Shown: in pieces, positions 37,673 to 47,154 of the stretch
Position numbering within the stretch: position 1 is the stretch's first letter
Layout of the letters: the number at the start of each line of letters is the position of its first letter
Source of the DNA: an uncultured Roseovarius sp.
GTDB taxonomy: Bacteria; Pseudomonadota; Alphaproteobacteria; Rhodobacterales; Rhodobacteraceae
DNA length: 64,000 bases
Direction of reading: 5' to 3'
Assembly (NCBI GenBank): GCA_951812895.1
Contig: OX638333.1
Coordinates: 4,010,001 to 4,074,000, forward strand
Made by a program: the position numbers and the translations under genes
Notes under the pieces: generated by a model
What the model was told of the DNA's origin: nothing
Seen by the model: the letters and a program-made list of their open reading frames with translations, nothing else
Databases searched by the model: none

Positions 37673-37757
37673 TTTTTCATTCCTCATTCATCGCGCGCCG
37701 GTTTACCACCCCATGCTGCCGCGTCAATCAGTTCACGCTTGGAGCAATTAACCTGCT

Positions 37758-38894
37758 CTACGCAATAAGGCGTGCATGGCTTTCCAGTGCAAATCGATCT
37801 GTCATTCCTGCGATATAATCGGAGACGAGACGTGCTAGTTCGGTTTCGCTCGACGTGGCACGGACATCGATTTGCCATTGTTTTGGAAGGTGCTCTGGCT
37901 TCTCCAGGTAAAAAGGGAACAATTGTTCAACTACTGTCGTAACTTTCTGACGCATCTCAACCACTTTCGGCGCCCGGTACATATGCTGAAACAGAAACTT
38001 TCGAATTTCTTTTAGCTGTGCCCAAAGATCCTCCGAAAACCGGATGACAGGTCTTCCAAGGTGTCTGACTTGATTTGAACTTTCCGGAGCTTCGGCCGCT
38101 AATATGGCACGCGATGTATTAATTACATCAGAGACCATCACCCCGAATACTCTGCGCAGCGCTTCGTGACGGCGGCGATAGGGCTCCAAATTTGGATACA
38201 AACGATCTACTTCGGCGTAACATTCACCGATTATCGGAAGTTCAAAAATATCTTTCTCGGAAAAAAGCCCGGCCCTTAACCCGTCGTGCAAGTCGTGATT
38301 GTTGTAAGCAATGTCATCTGCCAAGGCCGCGACCTGGGCTTCTGCACTGGCATGGGTATGCAATTCCAGATCGTGCCGGTCATTATATTCGGCCAATGCG
38401 TAGGGAAGCTTTCCGGTTACAGGACCATTATGTTTGGCAATGCCCTCCAGCGTCTCCCAAGTCAGGTTCAAGCCGTCGAACTCTGCATAGTGTCGCTCTA
38501 ACCCAGTGACAATCCGTACGGCTTGGGCATTATGATCAAACCCACCATAAGAGCTCATAAGAGCATCAAGCGCCTCTTCACCGGTATGGCCGAACGGTGT
38601 ATGCCCCAAATCATGCGCAAGCGCGACAGCCTCTGTCAGTTCTTGGTTCAGTCCAAGCGCACGAGAGACCGTCCGCGCCACCTGAGCCACTTCAATCGAA
38701 TGGGTCAGCCGTGTCCGAAAATAGTCGCCTTCGTGTTCCACAAAAACCTGTGTTTTGTGCTTTAGCCTGCGAAAAGCACTGGAGTGAATTATCCGGTCCC
38801 GGTCCCTTTGAAAACAAGACCGGAATGCACTTTCTTCTTCGTCTACCAGCCGACCGCGCGATAGCGCCGGATCGGCTGCGCATTCCACCTTCAT
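37758..38894 (-). CDS. dgt: dGTP triphosphohydrolase-like HD protein
   Basis: 378 residues. HD-domain metal ligands appear in RIIHSSAFRRLKHKTQVF, LAHDLGHTPFGHTGEEAL and DDIAYNNHDLHDG. The family hydrolyses dNTPs to nucleosides and triphosphate; this shorter form is the second type of the dGTPase group. It is 85 bases upstream of argS on the same strand, likely the first gene of that run, and is divergent from erpA. Confidence 0.9.
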   Translation of the reverse strand: MKVECAADPALSRGRLVDEEESAFRSCFQRDRDRIIHSSAFRRLKHKTQVFVEHEGDYFRTRLTHSIEVAQVARTVSRALGLNQELTEAVALAHDLGHTPFGHTGEEALDALMSSYGGFDHNAQAVRIVTGLERHYAEFDGLNLTWETLEGIAKHNGPVTGKLPYALAEYNDRHDLELHTHASAEAQVAALADDIAYNNHDLHDGLRAGLFSEKDIFELPIIGECYAEVDRLYPNLEPYRRRHEALRRVFGVMVSDVINTSRAILAAEAPESSNQVRHLGRPVIRFSEDLWAQLKEIRKFLFQHMYRAPKVVEMRQKVTTVVEQLFPFYLEKPEHLPKQWQIDVRATSSETELARLVSDYIAGMTDRFALESHARLIA

Positions 38895-38972
38895 TACGTC
38901 CGTCCTTGCCGCCTGCCCTACCCGCCCATATATTGCATCACGACGCGCAATTAAACCGCTGGAACAGATGAC

Positions 38973-39296
38973 ATGCAGTTACCCCCAACAGTTACCGACA
39001 GGGCCTTTGCCCGGCTGGCAGAAATCGGTGCATCCGATCAAGGTCAGGGATTGCGGGTCGCCGTCGAAGGCGGGGGATGTTCTGGTTTCCAATATGATAT
39101 TCGCCTTGATGCACCGGCAGATGATGATCTGATTCTGGAAGGTCACGGACAAAAGGTAATTGTCGACAGGATTTCGCTGCCGTTTTTGACCGGCGCTACA
39201 ATTGATTTTGTCGACGAGTTGATTGGCGCCCGATTTGCGATCAACAATCCAAACGCCAGCAGTTCGTGCGGTTGCGGTACATCCTTTTCAATGTAA
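38973..39296 (+). CDS. erpA: A-type iron-sulfur carrier ErpA/IscA
   Basis: 107 residues; carries new clusters from SufBCD to target enzymes. The three cluster cysteines appear in GGGCSGFQY and in SSSCGCGTSFSM. Family text: LAEIGASDQGQGLRVAVEGGGCSG. It is not next to the suf operon here but 30 kb away. Confidence 0.93.
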   Translation: MQLPPTVTDRAFARLAEIGASDQGQGLRVAVEGGGCSGFQYDIRLDAPADDDLILEGHGQKVIVDRISLPFLTGATIDFVDELIGARFAINNPNASSSCGCGTSFSM

Positions 39297-39371
39297 TTTA
39301 GGCTGAGTATCACCATCTTTCACGCCCGATTTCGATTGGACGGTATATGGCTGCAAAAACGAGGGCATTTT

Positions 39372-40154
39372 GTGAAAATCGCGAGTTTCAACATCAACGG
39401 CATAAAGGCCCGTATTAATGCCCTCGGCGATTGGCTTGATGAAGCGCAGCCCGACGTCGCCCTTTTACAGGAGATCAAATCAGTCGACGAAAATTTTCCG
39501 CGTGAGATATTTGAAGATCGCGGTTACCGGGTCGAAACCCATGGGCAGAAAAGCTTTAACGGCGTCGGCATTTTATCAAAATACCCTTTAGAGGATGTCA
39601 GCCGTGGTTTGCCAGGCGATGATAGTGACGAACAGGCCCGCTGGATCGAAGCAACGGTGATCGGCGATAAAGGCGCAGTTCGGGTTTGTGGGCTTTATCT
39701 GCCTAACGGCAACCCGACACCCGGCCCAAAGTATGACTATAAGCTTGCGTGGATGGAGCGACTGCAATCCCGCGCGCGCGATCTGCTGGCCACCGAAGAA
39801 CCCGCGCTGATGGCTGGTGATTACAACATCATCCCACTTGATGAGGATGCCAAACGGCCAGAGGTCTGGCAGGAAGATGCCCTCGCAAGACCTGAAAGCC
39901 GTGCCGCATATCGCCGGATTGTCAGCCTGGGGTTCACAGAAGCATTCCGCGCGCGCCACAGCGGACCGGGGCATTATTCATTTTGGGATTATCAGGCCGG
40001 CGCATGGAACCGAGATGACGGCATCAGGATCGATCATTTTCTGCTGTCACCACAAGCCGCAGATCTTTTGACCGACTGTCAAATAGACAAAGCCATTCGT
40101 GGTCGCGAGAAACCATCGGATCACGTTCCGATTTGGGTAAATTTAGACATTTGA
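39372..40154 (+). CDS. xth: Exodeoxyribonuclease III
   Basis: AP endonuclease and exonuclease in base excision repair. 260 residues from the GTG of VKIASFNINGIKARI. Catalytic segments: FNINGI, LLQEIKSVDE, LYLPNGNP, GDYNIIP, and the C-terminal RIDHFL and SDHVPIW. The frame could start earlier (39336), but that gives a non-family extension. Confidence 0.93.
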   Translation: MKIASFNINGIKARINALGDWLDEAQPDVALLQEIKSVDENFPREIFEDRGYRVETHGQKSFNGVGILSKYPLEDVSRGLPGDDSDEQARWIEATVIGDKGAVRVCGLYLPNGNPTPGPKYDYKLAWMERLQSRARDLLATEEPALMAGDYNIIPLDEDAKRPEVWQEDALARPESRAAYRRIVSLGFTEAFRARHSGPGHYSFWDYQAGAWNRDDGIRIDHFLLSPQAADLLTDCQIDKAIRGREKPSDHVPIWVNLDI

Positions 40155-40185
40155 GGCTCGAAATTTTTGCGGGCTTTATCGTACG

Positions 40186-41352
40186 CTAATTTTCGCGCGT
40201 CACATCATACCCATAAATCCAGTCATAACGCTGCATCATACGCCTTGGGGCGATCCGGCCTCCAAGCCTGAGCGCGGTATGTGCCGCAAATCGCAAGGGT
40301 GGAAATGACAGGTGATACTTCCACGCATTGTCACTCGCCGCGTCCACGATTTTGCGAGCCCTGTTAAATCGTCGCGCCTGATACTTCTTCAGCCGATCTG
40401 AAAGCGGAGCGTCTTCCAACAAGGAATCGACCAGACACCACGCATCTTCAAGCCCCAATGAGGCCCCCTGCGCCATGAATGGGAGCGTCGGATGAGCCGC
40501 GTCCCCCAAAATCGCGACACCTTCTCCATACCAATTCCGTGCCACCGGATGCCGAAAGAGGCCCCATAGGTGAACTTTGCTCACGGCTTGAAGCAAGTCG
40601 CGTGCTTCGTTCCCGAAATCAGAAAATGCGGCCCGTAGGCTATCCGGGTCATCTTCCTGGCTCCAGCTCTCTTGCGTCCATGCCGAGCGTTCCTGAACAG
40701 CAACCAAGTTCAGCAATGAACCGCCCCGAATCGGATAACTTACAAGATGACGATGAGGCCCCATATGAACCTTTGCATCTGGGCCGCGCTGCAAGGTGTT
40801 AGGGACTACGGCACGCCATGCTATCTGGCCGGTGAAAAATGGGGGAACGCTTCCATTGAGCATCTGGCGGGTCACCGAATGCAGCCCGTCAGCCCCCAAA
40901 ACCAAATCCGCTTCTAATTCTGCACCGTTTTCCAAGACAACACGTGGAACCGTTCCGGTTTCGATTTTTTTGACGGGCTGCAGCAGCCGAATTTTCACAC
41001 CGCTTGCACGTGCACCTTTTGCAAGAAGATCGATCAAATCTGACCGATGGACAAAATAGTAATCCCGACTTTCCAGCTGGCGCAGATCAAGCTCCACAAC
41101 CTTACCACCCTTGTAGTCGCAAAGTTGCACAGTATCAGCCTGAACCGAGGTATCGCGAAGCTCATCCCCCAATCCCAGGGCCTCGATCACCCGGAACCCA
41201 TTGGGACTGATCTGTAATCCGGCACCGACTTCTGTGATTGCCTCGGCCTGCTCCAGCAAAGTCACCTCTGCGCCTTGCAATCGAAGCGCACGGGCCACGG
41301 CCAATCCGGCAATGCCGCCACCAATCACAATAGTTTTCAGACCATCAAGCAT
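40186..41352 (-). CDS. FAD-dependent monooxygenase (salicylate-hydroxylase-like)
   Basis: 388 residues of the class A flavin hydroxylases. FAD site GGGIAGLAVARALRLQG near residue 11, DG motif GADGLHSVTRQ, and GDAAHPTLPFMAQGASLGLEDA near residue 282. It probably hydroxylates an aromatic acid; the substrate cannot be read. There is no aromatic-degradation gene nearby. It is convergent with xth. Confidence 0.85.
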   Translation of the reverse strand: MLDGLKTIVIGGGIAGLAVARALRLQGAEVTLLEQAEAITEVGAGLQISPNGFRVIEALGLGDELRDTSVQADTVQLCDYKGGKVVELDLRQLESRDYYFVHRSDLIDLLAKGARASGVKIRLLQPVKKIETGTVPRVVLENGAELEADLVLGADGLHSVTRQMLNGSVPPFFTGQIAWRAVVPNTLQRGPDAKVHMGPHRHLVSYPIRGGSLLNLVAVQERSAWTQESWSQEDDPDSLRAAFSDFGNEARDLLQAVSKVHLWGLFRHPVARNWYGEGVAILGDAAHPTLPFMAQGASLGLEDAWCLVDSLLEDAPLSDRLKKYQARRFNRARKIVDAASDNAWKYHLSFPPLRFAAHTALRLGGRIAPRRMMQRYDWIYGYDVTREN

Positions 41353-41426
41353 AGCTATACCGGTATCGAACGAAAAACGCCGAAGCGATAGCCCCGGCGT
41401 TCTTTATTTTGCTAAATCAAGTGCGG

Positions 41427-41849
41427 TTAGTCGTCGCGATGGACCTTTTCACGGCGCTCATGGCGTTCCTGTGCCTCAAGGCTCATGGTTGCGATCGGCC
41501 GCGCGTCCAGCCGTTTAAGGCTGATTGGCTCTCCGGTGACTTCACAATAACCGTATTCACCTTCTTCAATCCGGCGCAAAGCTGAATCGATCTTGGCAAC
41601 CAGTTTGCGCTGGCGGTCCCGTGTGCGCAGTTCCAACGCGCGATCGGTTTCTTCACTGGCACGATCAGCGACATCAGGAATAGCGCGTGTGCCGTCCTGC
41701 AATCCTTCAATCGTGTCGCGACTACCTTCAAGTAGTTCGCTTCTCCAAGTGTTGAGCTTACGGCGAAAATATTCCAACTGCCGCTCGTTCATAAATGGTT
41801 CGTCTTCGGCCGGTCGATAATCTTCTGGTAGAAAGACTTCGGCTTTCAT
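41427..41849 (-). CDS. dksA: DksA-type RNA polymerase-binding regulator, cysteine-poor
   Basis: 140 residues from MKAEVFLPEDYRP with AGGGAG upstream; an ATG 11 codons earlier (41882) also has a good GGAG, so the start is not certain. A coiled coil is likely over residues 25-85, and the globular tip EYGYCEVTGEPISLKRLDARPI follows. Of the four zinc cysteines of E. coli DksA only the first remains; the others are threonine, serine and alanine. The Rhodobacter sphaeroides DksA is reported to have a similar cysteine-poor tip and to stay active. Confidence 0.9.
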   Translation of the reverse strand: MKAEVFLPEDYRPAEDEPFMNERQLEYFRRKLNTWRSELLEGSRDTIEGLQDGTRAIPDVADRASEETDRALELRTRDRQRKLVAKIDSALRRIEEGEYGYCEVTGEPISLKRLDARPIATMSLEAQERHERREKVHRDD

Positions 41850-42038
41850 GTCAGCTCCCTCATCAAGGCCAGTGTCTGGCATAATAATCTCCTCAGACAA
41901 TTGGCTCCCTCGGCGCTGCACTTACACCCAGCTCACAGGATTGTCACTACACAATCACGCACCATTGATGTGAATTCTTTAAGACACTAGTGTGCCGCTT
42001 GATTGGTAACTTGAAGGCCATAAAAGGATTGAAAAAGA

Positions 42039-42878
42039 ATGAAATTCCGCGGCACCGACACTTATGTCGCCACCGACGACCTTACTGTGGCCGTAAGTGC
42101 AGCAGTTACGCTAGAACGTCCGCTACTTGTCAAAGGTGAACCCGGCACCGGCAAAACCGAACTCGCCCGTCAGGTGTCACAGGCACTGGGGCTGAAAATG
42201 TTCGAGTGGAACATCAAATCGACAACCAAAGCCCAACAGGGGCTTTATGAATATGACGCTGTAAGCCGTCTGCGCGACAGCCAACTTGGCGAAGAGCGTG
42301 TGCACGATGTTTCCAACTACATCCGCCAGGGGAAATTGTGGCAGGCATTCGATTCGGAAGAAAAAGTTGTCCTTCTGATCGACGAAATCGACAAAGCAGA
42401 TATCGAGTTTCCCAACGACCTGCTTCAAGAACTCGATAAGATGGAGTTCCATGTATATGAGACCGGTGAAACGGTCCGTGCACGACAACGCCCCATTGTG
42501 ATCATCACCTCCAATAATGAAAAAGAACTGCCTGACGCGTTTTTGCGTCGCTGCTTTTTTCACTACATTCGATTCCCTGATGAAGAGACCATGAAAAAGA
42601 TCGTGGCTGTGCACCATCCCGGCATAAAGGAGAAACTTTTGGCCGAGGCCTTAACGCAGTTTTACGAAATCCGGGATCAACAAGGTTTAAAGAAAAAGCC
42701 GTCAACATCAGAAGTACTCGATTGGCTCAAATTGATTCTGGCAGAGGATCTCACTGCAGAGGATCTCAGACGCGATGGTGCTGATGCTTTGCCGAAACTG
42801 CATGGTGCTTTGCTGAAGAACGAACAAGACGTTCATCTGTTTGAACGGCTTGCCTTCATGGCTCGGCGACAGAGATAA
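42039..42878 (+). CDS. MoxR-family AAA+ ATPase
   Basis: 279 residues. Walker A GEPGTGKTELARQ near residue 31, Walker B LLIDEIDKADIEFPNDLL, sensor segment IVIITSNNEKELPDAFLRRCFF. MoxR proteins act as chaperones that mature partner proteins, often with VWA-domain proteins. A VWA protein lies 2.1 kb downstream, with a lipoprotein and a tiny membrane protein in between. Confidence 0.92.
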   Translation: MKFRGTDTYVATDDLTVAVSAAVTLERPLLVKGEPGTGKTELARQVSQALGLKMFEWNIKSTTKAQQGLYEYDAVSRLRDSQLGEERVHDVSNYIRQGKLWQAFDSEEKVVLLIDEIDKADIEFPNDLLQELDKMEFHVYETGETVRARQRPIVIITSNNEKELPDAFLRRCFFHYIRFPDEETMKKIVAVHHPGIKEKLLAEALTQFYEIRDQQGLKKKPSTSEVLDWLKLILAEDLTAEDLRRDGADALPKLHGALLKNEQDVHLFERLAFMARRQR

Positions 42879-43396
42879 GAATCAATCCAACCCAAACGCT
42901 GGGAGCGCACAGAGGCAAATTGCAAAATTGCATTGTAAGTTGACGGCGCTCGCTGCATTCTATGGCCTTTAGAAAGCTGAAAGCGTCTTCAAGACATCAA
43001 GCCTGCGCAGGAATTCTAGTGAACCCGATGCAATTCATAAAACAGACTCTATCGGCCGCGAAAATCTTGCGAGGACCAAAACCGATCAGAACGGCGGTAA
43101 AGGACTGCTACGAAAAACAAAATGGGACAATTAATCGTTTAGTATCAATATTATACAAAGATAAAATTCTTCCACAGCACCAAACTTCCATGAGTCATAA
43201 TATCGCCTACTTTGCTCCTTATAGCGGTCAGGAAAAGAGGCAAACTTTAAGTCAGACCCACAGCAGTTTGGGGCAACAAGATCGATGTGCAGAACCTGGA
43301 AGCTGTCACTCGTTTGGCCAATGCTGCAGTGAAAAGCAATCGCGCATGCTAAAAGGCGCACGGTTTGAAGTATTAGTAACGGGCTACAGGAAGCAT
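42879..43396 (+). other. 518-base gap with low-complexity open frames, no credible gene
   Basis: This stretch is A/T-richer than its neighbours. The frame of the following lipoprotein stays open through most of it (from 42962), but the encoded text is not protein-like and lacks a signal before the lipobox. Another frame encodes about 33 codons (VWGNKIDVQNLEAVTRLANAA..., ending at a TAA near 43350) that look more like a real gene end, perhaps a remnant. No promoter or RNA can be assigned. Confidence 0.4.
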
Positions 43397-44764
43397 ATGC
43401 GCCGAGCAATTTTACCACTTTGTTTTTTGCTGGGGGCTTGTGTTCCGGGTCCGTCAAGCGATGTACCTTCTCGTGCGGCAACACCTGAGGCTAGCGCCCT
43501 GCCTGCTATGAAGTCCTTTTCAACCGCTCGGCCCGTTGCCCCGACCCGTTCTAACCGAGACATATTCCGCGATTTCATGGAATTGAGCTTCCAGCTGGAA
43601 TCTGGCCGTGTGCTCGACAAATTCTCGCGATTTGAGAAACCAATCTCAATTCAAGTCACAGGGAACCCACCCCCATCCATGATTTCAGACCTAAATCGGG
43701 TGGTTCACAGGTTACGGACAGAGGCAGGCATTGATATTGGTCGGGTCAACTCCGGACAGGCCAACATCACAATCGAAGCTGTCTCTCGTGCGGATATTCG
43801 CCGACACCTGCCCAAAGCAGCCTGCTTTGTCGTCCCCAATGTTTCAAGTTTAGCACAATACAGCACATCACGGCATAGCCGAACAACGAGTTGGGGAAAC
43901 CTAACGGAGCGCCAGCAGATCGCGGTTTTCATACCCAACGATTCGTCTCCGCAGGAAGTTCGCGATTGTCTGCATGAGGAGCTGGCGCAGGCCATCGGAC
44001 CGCTTAATGATCTGTACCGCCTTCGCGACAGTGTCTTTAACGACGACAATGTTCACACCGTGCTCACCGGCTTCGACATGCTTGTTCTGAAAGCATACTA
44101 CGATCCATCATTGCGGGCAGGCATGACAAAGCAACAAGTCGCTGATCGTTTGCCGGCTATTTTGTCACGACTGAACCCTGCTGGAGATGGCATAAAGCCA
44201 GAGTTCGCTGCTGCTACGCCCAGATCCTGGGTTCGTGCCATACAAACAGCCCTCGGGCCGGGCACACGCCCTGCTCAGCGCCGTCATGCAGCACAGGACG
44301 CTTTGCGGCTGGCACAATCCGCTGGCTGGACTGATCATCGCCGCGCCTTTAGTCATTTTGCGCTTGGCAGACTTATGCAATCGACCGACCCCGATTTCGC
44401 ACACGCGCAATTCATCACGGCAGAGCGATTTTATCGCCGCACGCCCGGCACCGACCTGCATCGTGCTTACTCAGCTTCACAGCTGTCAGCCTATGCTATC
44501 AACCGCGGTGACGGAAAATCTGCATTGGCGATCATAGCCCCGCACCTCGCCACCGCTGAACGTCACGAAAACGCGGCTTTGCTGGCCACGCTATTGATGC
44601 TCAGAGCAGAGGCGCTTGACCTGACCGGACGCCCGGCAGAGGCACAGGCGGTGCGTCTGGACAGTTTGGGCTGGGCACGCTACGGATTTGGCGCGGACTG
44701 GGCGGTGCGTGCAAAACTGCGCGAGATTTCGGCGCTCAGTCCCCTAAGGGGGCCAAACGGATAA
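43397..44764 (+). CDS. DUF2927-like lipoprotein
   Basis: 455 residues. The signal MRRAILPLCFLLGAC ends with a lipobox cysteine at 15, so it is a membrane lipoprotein. A proline/serine linker follows, then a domain with FRDFMELSFQLESGR, ISIQVTGNPP and the CFVVPN, LHEELAQAIGPLND segments that look like DUF2927. From about residue 250 the protein is helical with TPR-like repeats (AHAQFITAERFYR, ALAIIAPHLATAERHENAALLATLL). It lies between moxR and the VWA gene and may belong to that system. Confidence 0.65.
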   Translation: MRRAILPLCFLLGACVPGPSSDVPSRAATPEASALPAMKSFSTARPVAPTRSNRDIFRDFMELSFQLESGRVLDKFSRFEKPISIQVTGNPPPSMISDLNRVVHRLRTEAGIDIGRVNSGQANITIEAVSRADIRRHLPKAACFVVPNVSSLAQYSTSRHSRTTSWGNLTERQQIAVFIPNDSSPQEVRDCLHEELAQAIGPLNDLYRLRDSVFNDDNVHTVLTGFDMLVLKAYYDPSLRAGMTKQQVADRLPAILSRLNPAGDGIKPEFAAATPRSWVRAIQTALGPGTRPAQRRHAAQDALRLAQSAGWTDHRRAFSHFALGRLMQSTDPDFAHAQFITAERFYRRTPGTDLHRAYSASQLSAYAINRGDGKSALAIIAPHLATAERHENAALLATLLMLRAEALDLTGRPAEAQAVRLDSLGWARYGFGADWAVRAKLREISALSPLRGPNG

Positions 44765-44767
44765 AAT

Positions 44768-44938
44768 ATGTTAGTATATCTGGGTGCACTGGTTCTGGGC
44801 GCGACATTAGGCGCCCTAATTGCGCATCGTCGCAAAGGTACATTGGCCGACATTTTGCAATATGCTTTTGTTTACGGGGCAGTTTTCATTGTTGCCTCTG
44901 TCTTTCTGTCAATCGTCCTGCATCGTTTGACAGCCTGA
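44768..44938 (+). CDS. Tiny two-segment membrane protein
   Basis: 56 residues. Two hydrophobic stretches (residues about 3-17 and 34-52) flank a short loop HRRKGTLADILQYAF. Three bases lie between the lipoprotein stop and its ATG, and four between its stop and the VWA start, so all three genes are packed as an operon. I recall similar short proteins in other Rhodobacterales, some under an unconvincing acyltransferase name. Confidence 0.65.
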   Translation: MLVYLGALVLGATLGALIAHRRKGTLADILQYAFVYGAVFIVASVFLSIVLHRLTA

Positions 44939-44942
44939 CCTG

Positions 44943-46127
44943 ATGTTTCTGCCCTTCTTCGACAATCTTCGAAATGCGGGCATACCCGTTTCTTTGCGTG
45001 AGTACCTGACTTTTCTGGAAGCCCTGTCCAAAGGTTTGGTCATATATGACATCGAAGGTTTCTACTATCTCGCGCGAACATCGATGGTTAAAGACGAGCG
45101 GCTAATCGACCGGTTCGATCGTGCCTTTGCCGCCAGCTTTGAGGGGCTGGAAGCAATCAGCACCGCAGATGTAATTGAGACCGTAGATTTACCCCAGGAA
45201 TGGCTTGAAAAACTTGCAGAAAATCACCTGAGCGCTGAAGAAAAAGCCGAGATAGAAGCGCTTGGCGGTTTTGATAAACTGATGGAAACGTTGAAAGAAC
45301 GGCTGAAAGAGCAACAAGGCCGCCATCAGGGCGGAAACAAATGGATCGGGACTGCCGGCACTTCTCCGTTCGGGGCTTATGGCTATAATCCCGAAGGAAT
45401 ACGCATTGGACAAAACGAAAGCCGGCACCAGCGCGCAGTGAAAGTCTGGGACAAGCGCGAATTCCGCAACCTTGACGACACGGTTGAGCTTGGAACCCGC
45501 AACATCAAGGTGGCGCTAAAACGACTGCGGCAGTGGGCGCGAGATGGCGCCGAGGAAGAGCTTGACCTCGATGGAACTGTTCGGGCGACAGCCGAACATG
45601 GTTATCTTGATGTGAAGACCCGGCCTGAGCGCCGAAATGCAGTAAAAGTCCTTCTTTTCCTCGATGTTGGCGGGTCGATGGACCCGCATATCAAAGTGGT
45701 GGAAGAACTGTTTTCTGCGGCAAGAACAGAATTCAAGCACCTTGAGCATTTCTATTTCCACAACTGCCTTTACGAAGGGGTATGGCGCGATAACCGCCGG
45801 CGGTGGGACGCCCAGATACCAACCGAAGAAGTGCTGCGCACTTATGGCTCAGACTACAAATGCATTTTTGTTGGCGACGCGTCGATGTCCCCTTATGAAA
45901 TCGCCTTTGCCGGTGGGGCCAATGAACATTGGAATCCAGAAGCAGGCCAGGTTTGGTTGAGCCGGGCGCGTGAGCAATGGCCGGACAATCTGTGGATCAA
46001 TCCGATCCTCGAGCGCTCCTGGCCTTATACCCAATCCATCGCGATGATCCGCGAGATCTTTGAAAACCGGATGGTGCCGATGACGCTTGCCGGAATTGAA
46101 GCCGGGATGAAAGAGCTCGGGCGCTGA
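44943..46127 (+). CDS. VWA-domain (CoxE-like) protein
   Basis: 394 residues. The N-terminal part is helical with an EEKAEIEALGGF repeat; the C-terminal von Willebrand A domain starts near residue 235 with the metal-binding DVGGSMDPH (DxGxS) motif and continues with HLEHFYFHNCLYEGVWRD and a conserved WLNP-like WINPILERSW. Such proteins pair with MoxR ATPases. It is the last of the packed run lipoprotein, small membrane protein, VWA. Confidence 0.88.
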   Translation: MFLPFFDNLRNAGIPVSLREYLTFLEALSKGLVIYDIEGFYYLARTSMVKDERLIDRFDRAFAASFEGLEAISTADVIETVDLPQEWLEKLAENHLSAEEKAEIEALGGFDKLMETLKERLKEQQGRHQGGNKWIGTAGTSPFGAYGYNPEGIRIGQNESRHQRAVKVWDKREFRNLDDTVELGTRNIKVALKRLRQWARDGAEEELDLDGTVRATAEHGYLDVKTRPERRNAVKVLLFLDVGGSMDPHIKVVEELFSAARTEFKHLEHFYFHNCLYEGVWRDNRRRWDAQIPTEEVLRTYGSDYKCIFVGDASMSPYEIAFAGGANEHWNPEAGQVWLSRAREQWPDNLWINPILERSWPYTQSIAMIREIFENRMVPMTLAGIEAGMKELGR

Positions 46128-46212
46128 TCCACATAATCCCTGCCCGGCAATTCGCCGCCACATACCGGCATTACAGCTAGACAGGCTGCTTCAGCCATGA
46201 GACATCCCCGAA

Positions 46213-47154
46213 ATGAGCAAACGCAAGATCATTATTGATACTGATCCGGGTCAGGACGACGCGGTCGCCATCCTGCTTGCCCTGGCAAGCCCCGATGAGA
46301 TTGAGCTTCTTGGCATTACCTGTGTCGCCGGCAACGTACCGCTTGATCTGACGGCAAAGAATGCGCGTATGATTTGTGAGCTGGCCAATCGCACAGATGT
46401 GCCGGTATTCGCCGGATGTGATCGCCCGCTTGGTCGTAATCTTGTAACGGCAGAGCATGTTCACGGGCGTTCCGGCCTTGATGGGCCCGATTTGCCTGAA
46501 CCTGTCATGGAGCTGCGCCAACCGCACGCCGTCGATTTTATCATCGATACACTCCGCTCTGAAAGCAACGGAACGGTCACTCTTTGCCCCATTGGTCCTC
46601 TTACCAACATCGCAACAGCATTTAATAACGCGCCAGATATTATTGATAAGGTTCATGAAATCGTCCTGATGGGCGGCGCATACTTCGAGGTGGGGAATAT
46701 TACGCCGGCAGCTGAATTTAACATTCATGTTGACCCGCATGCCGCCAAGTGCGTGTTTCGTTCTGGCGCTCCGATCACTGTGATGCCGCTAGATGTTACG
46801 CACAAAGCACTGGTGACCAAGCCACGCAACGATGCATTTCGCTCACTTGGCACGTCCGTTGGTACCGCGGTGGCCCAGATGACCGATTTCTTTGAGAGAT
46901 ACGACCGAGAAAAATACGGCTCTGCCGGGGCTCCGCTGCATGATCCTTGTGTGATTGCCTATCTTCTGCGACCTGATCTTTTCTCGGGGCGCCACATCAA
47001 CGTAGAGATAGAAACAACGTCAGAGCTTACCATGGGTATGACAGTAGCTGACTGGTGGCGCGTTACTGATCGCGAGCCGAACGCCTATTTTGTTGGCGAT
47101 ATTGATGCCGATGGCTTTTTTGATCTTCTCACAGAAAGGCTGGCCCGACTGTGA
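46213..47154 (+). CDS. Nucleoside hydrolase (inosine/uridine-preferring)
   Basis: Cleaves the N-glycosidic bond of ribonucleosides for salvage. 313 residues. The calcium-binding motif DTDPGQDDAVAILLAL is at residues 8-23, and the catalytic GAYFEVGNITPAAEFN segment and LHDPCVIAYLLRP (histidine-aspartate) follow. The stop overlaps the GTG start of the acetyltransferase gene (GTGA). Confidence 0.92.
   Translation: MSKRKIIIDTDPGQDDAVAILLALASPDEIELLGITCVAGNVPLDLTAKNARMICELANRTDVPVFAGCDRPLGRNLVTAEHVHGRSGLDGPDLPEPVMELRQPHAVDFIIDTLRSESNGTVTLCPIGPLTNIATAFNNAPDIIDKVHEIVLMGGAYFEVGNITPAAEFNIHVDPHAAKCVFRSGAPITVMPLDVTHKALVTKPRNDAFRSLGTSVGTAVAQMTDFFERYDREKYGSAGAPLHDPCVIAYLLRPDLFSGRHINVEIETTSELTMGMTVADWWRVTDREPNAYFVGDIDADGFFDLLTERLARL

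Noticed and set aside
42962-43396. N-terminal extension of the DUF2927-like lipoprotein (145 codons)
   Set aside because: The frame is open, but it would bury the lipoprotein signal peptide inside the chain, and its composition is not protein-like.
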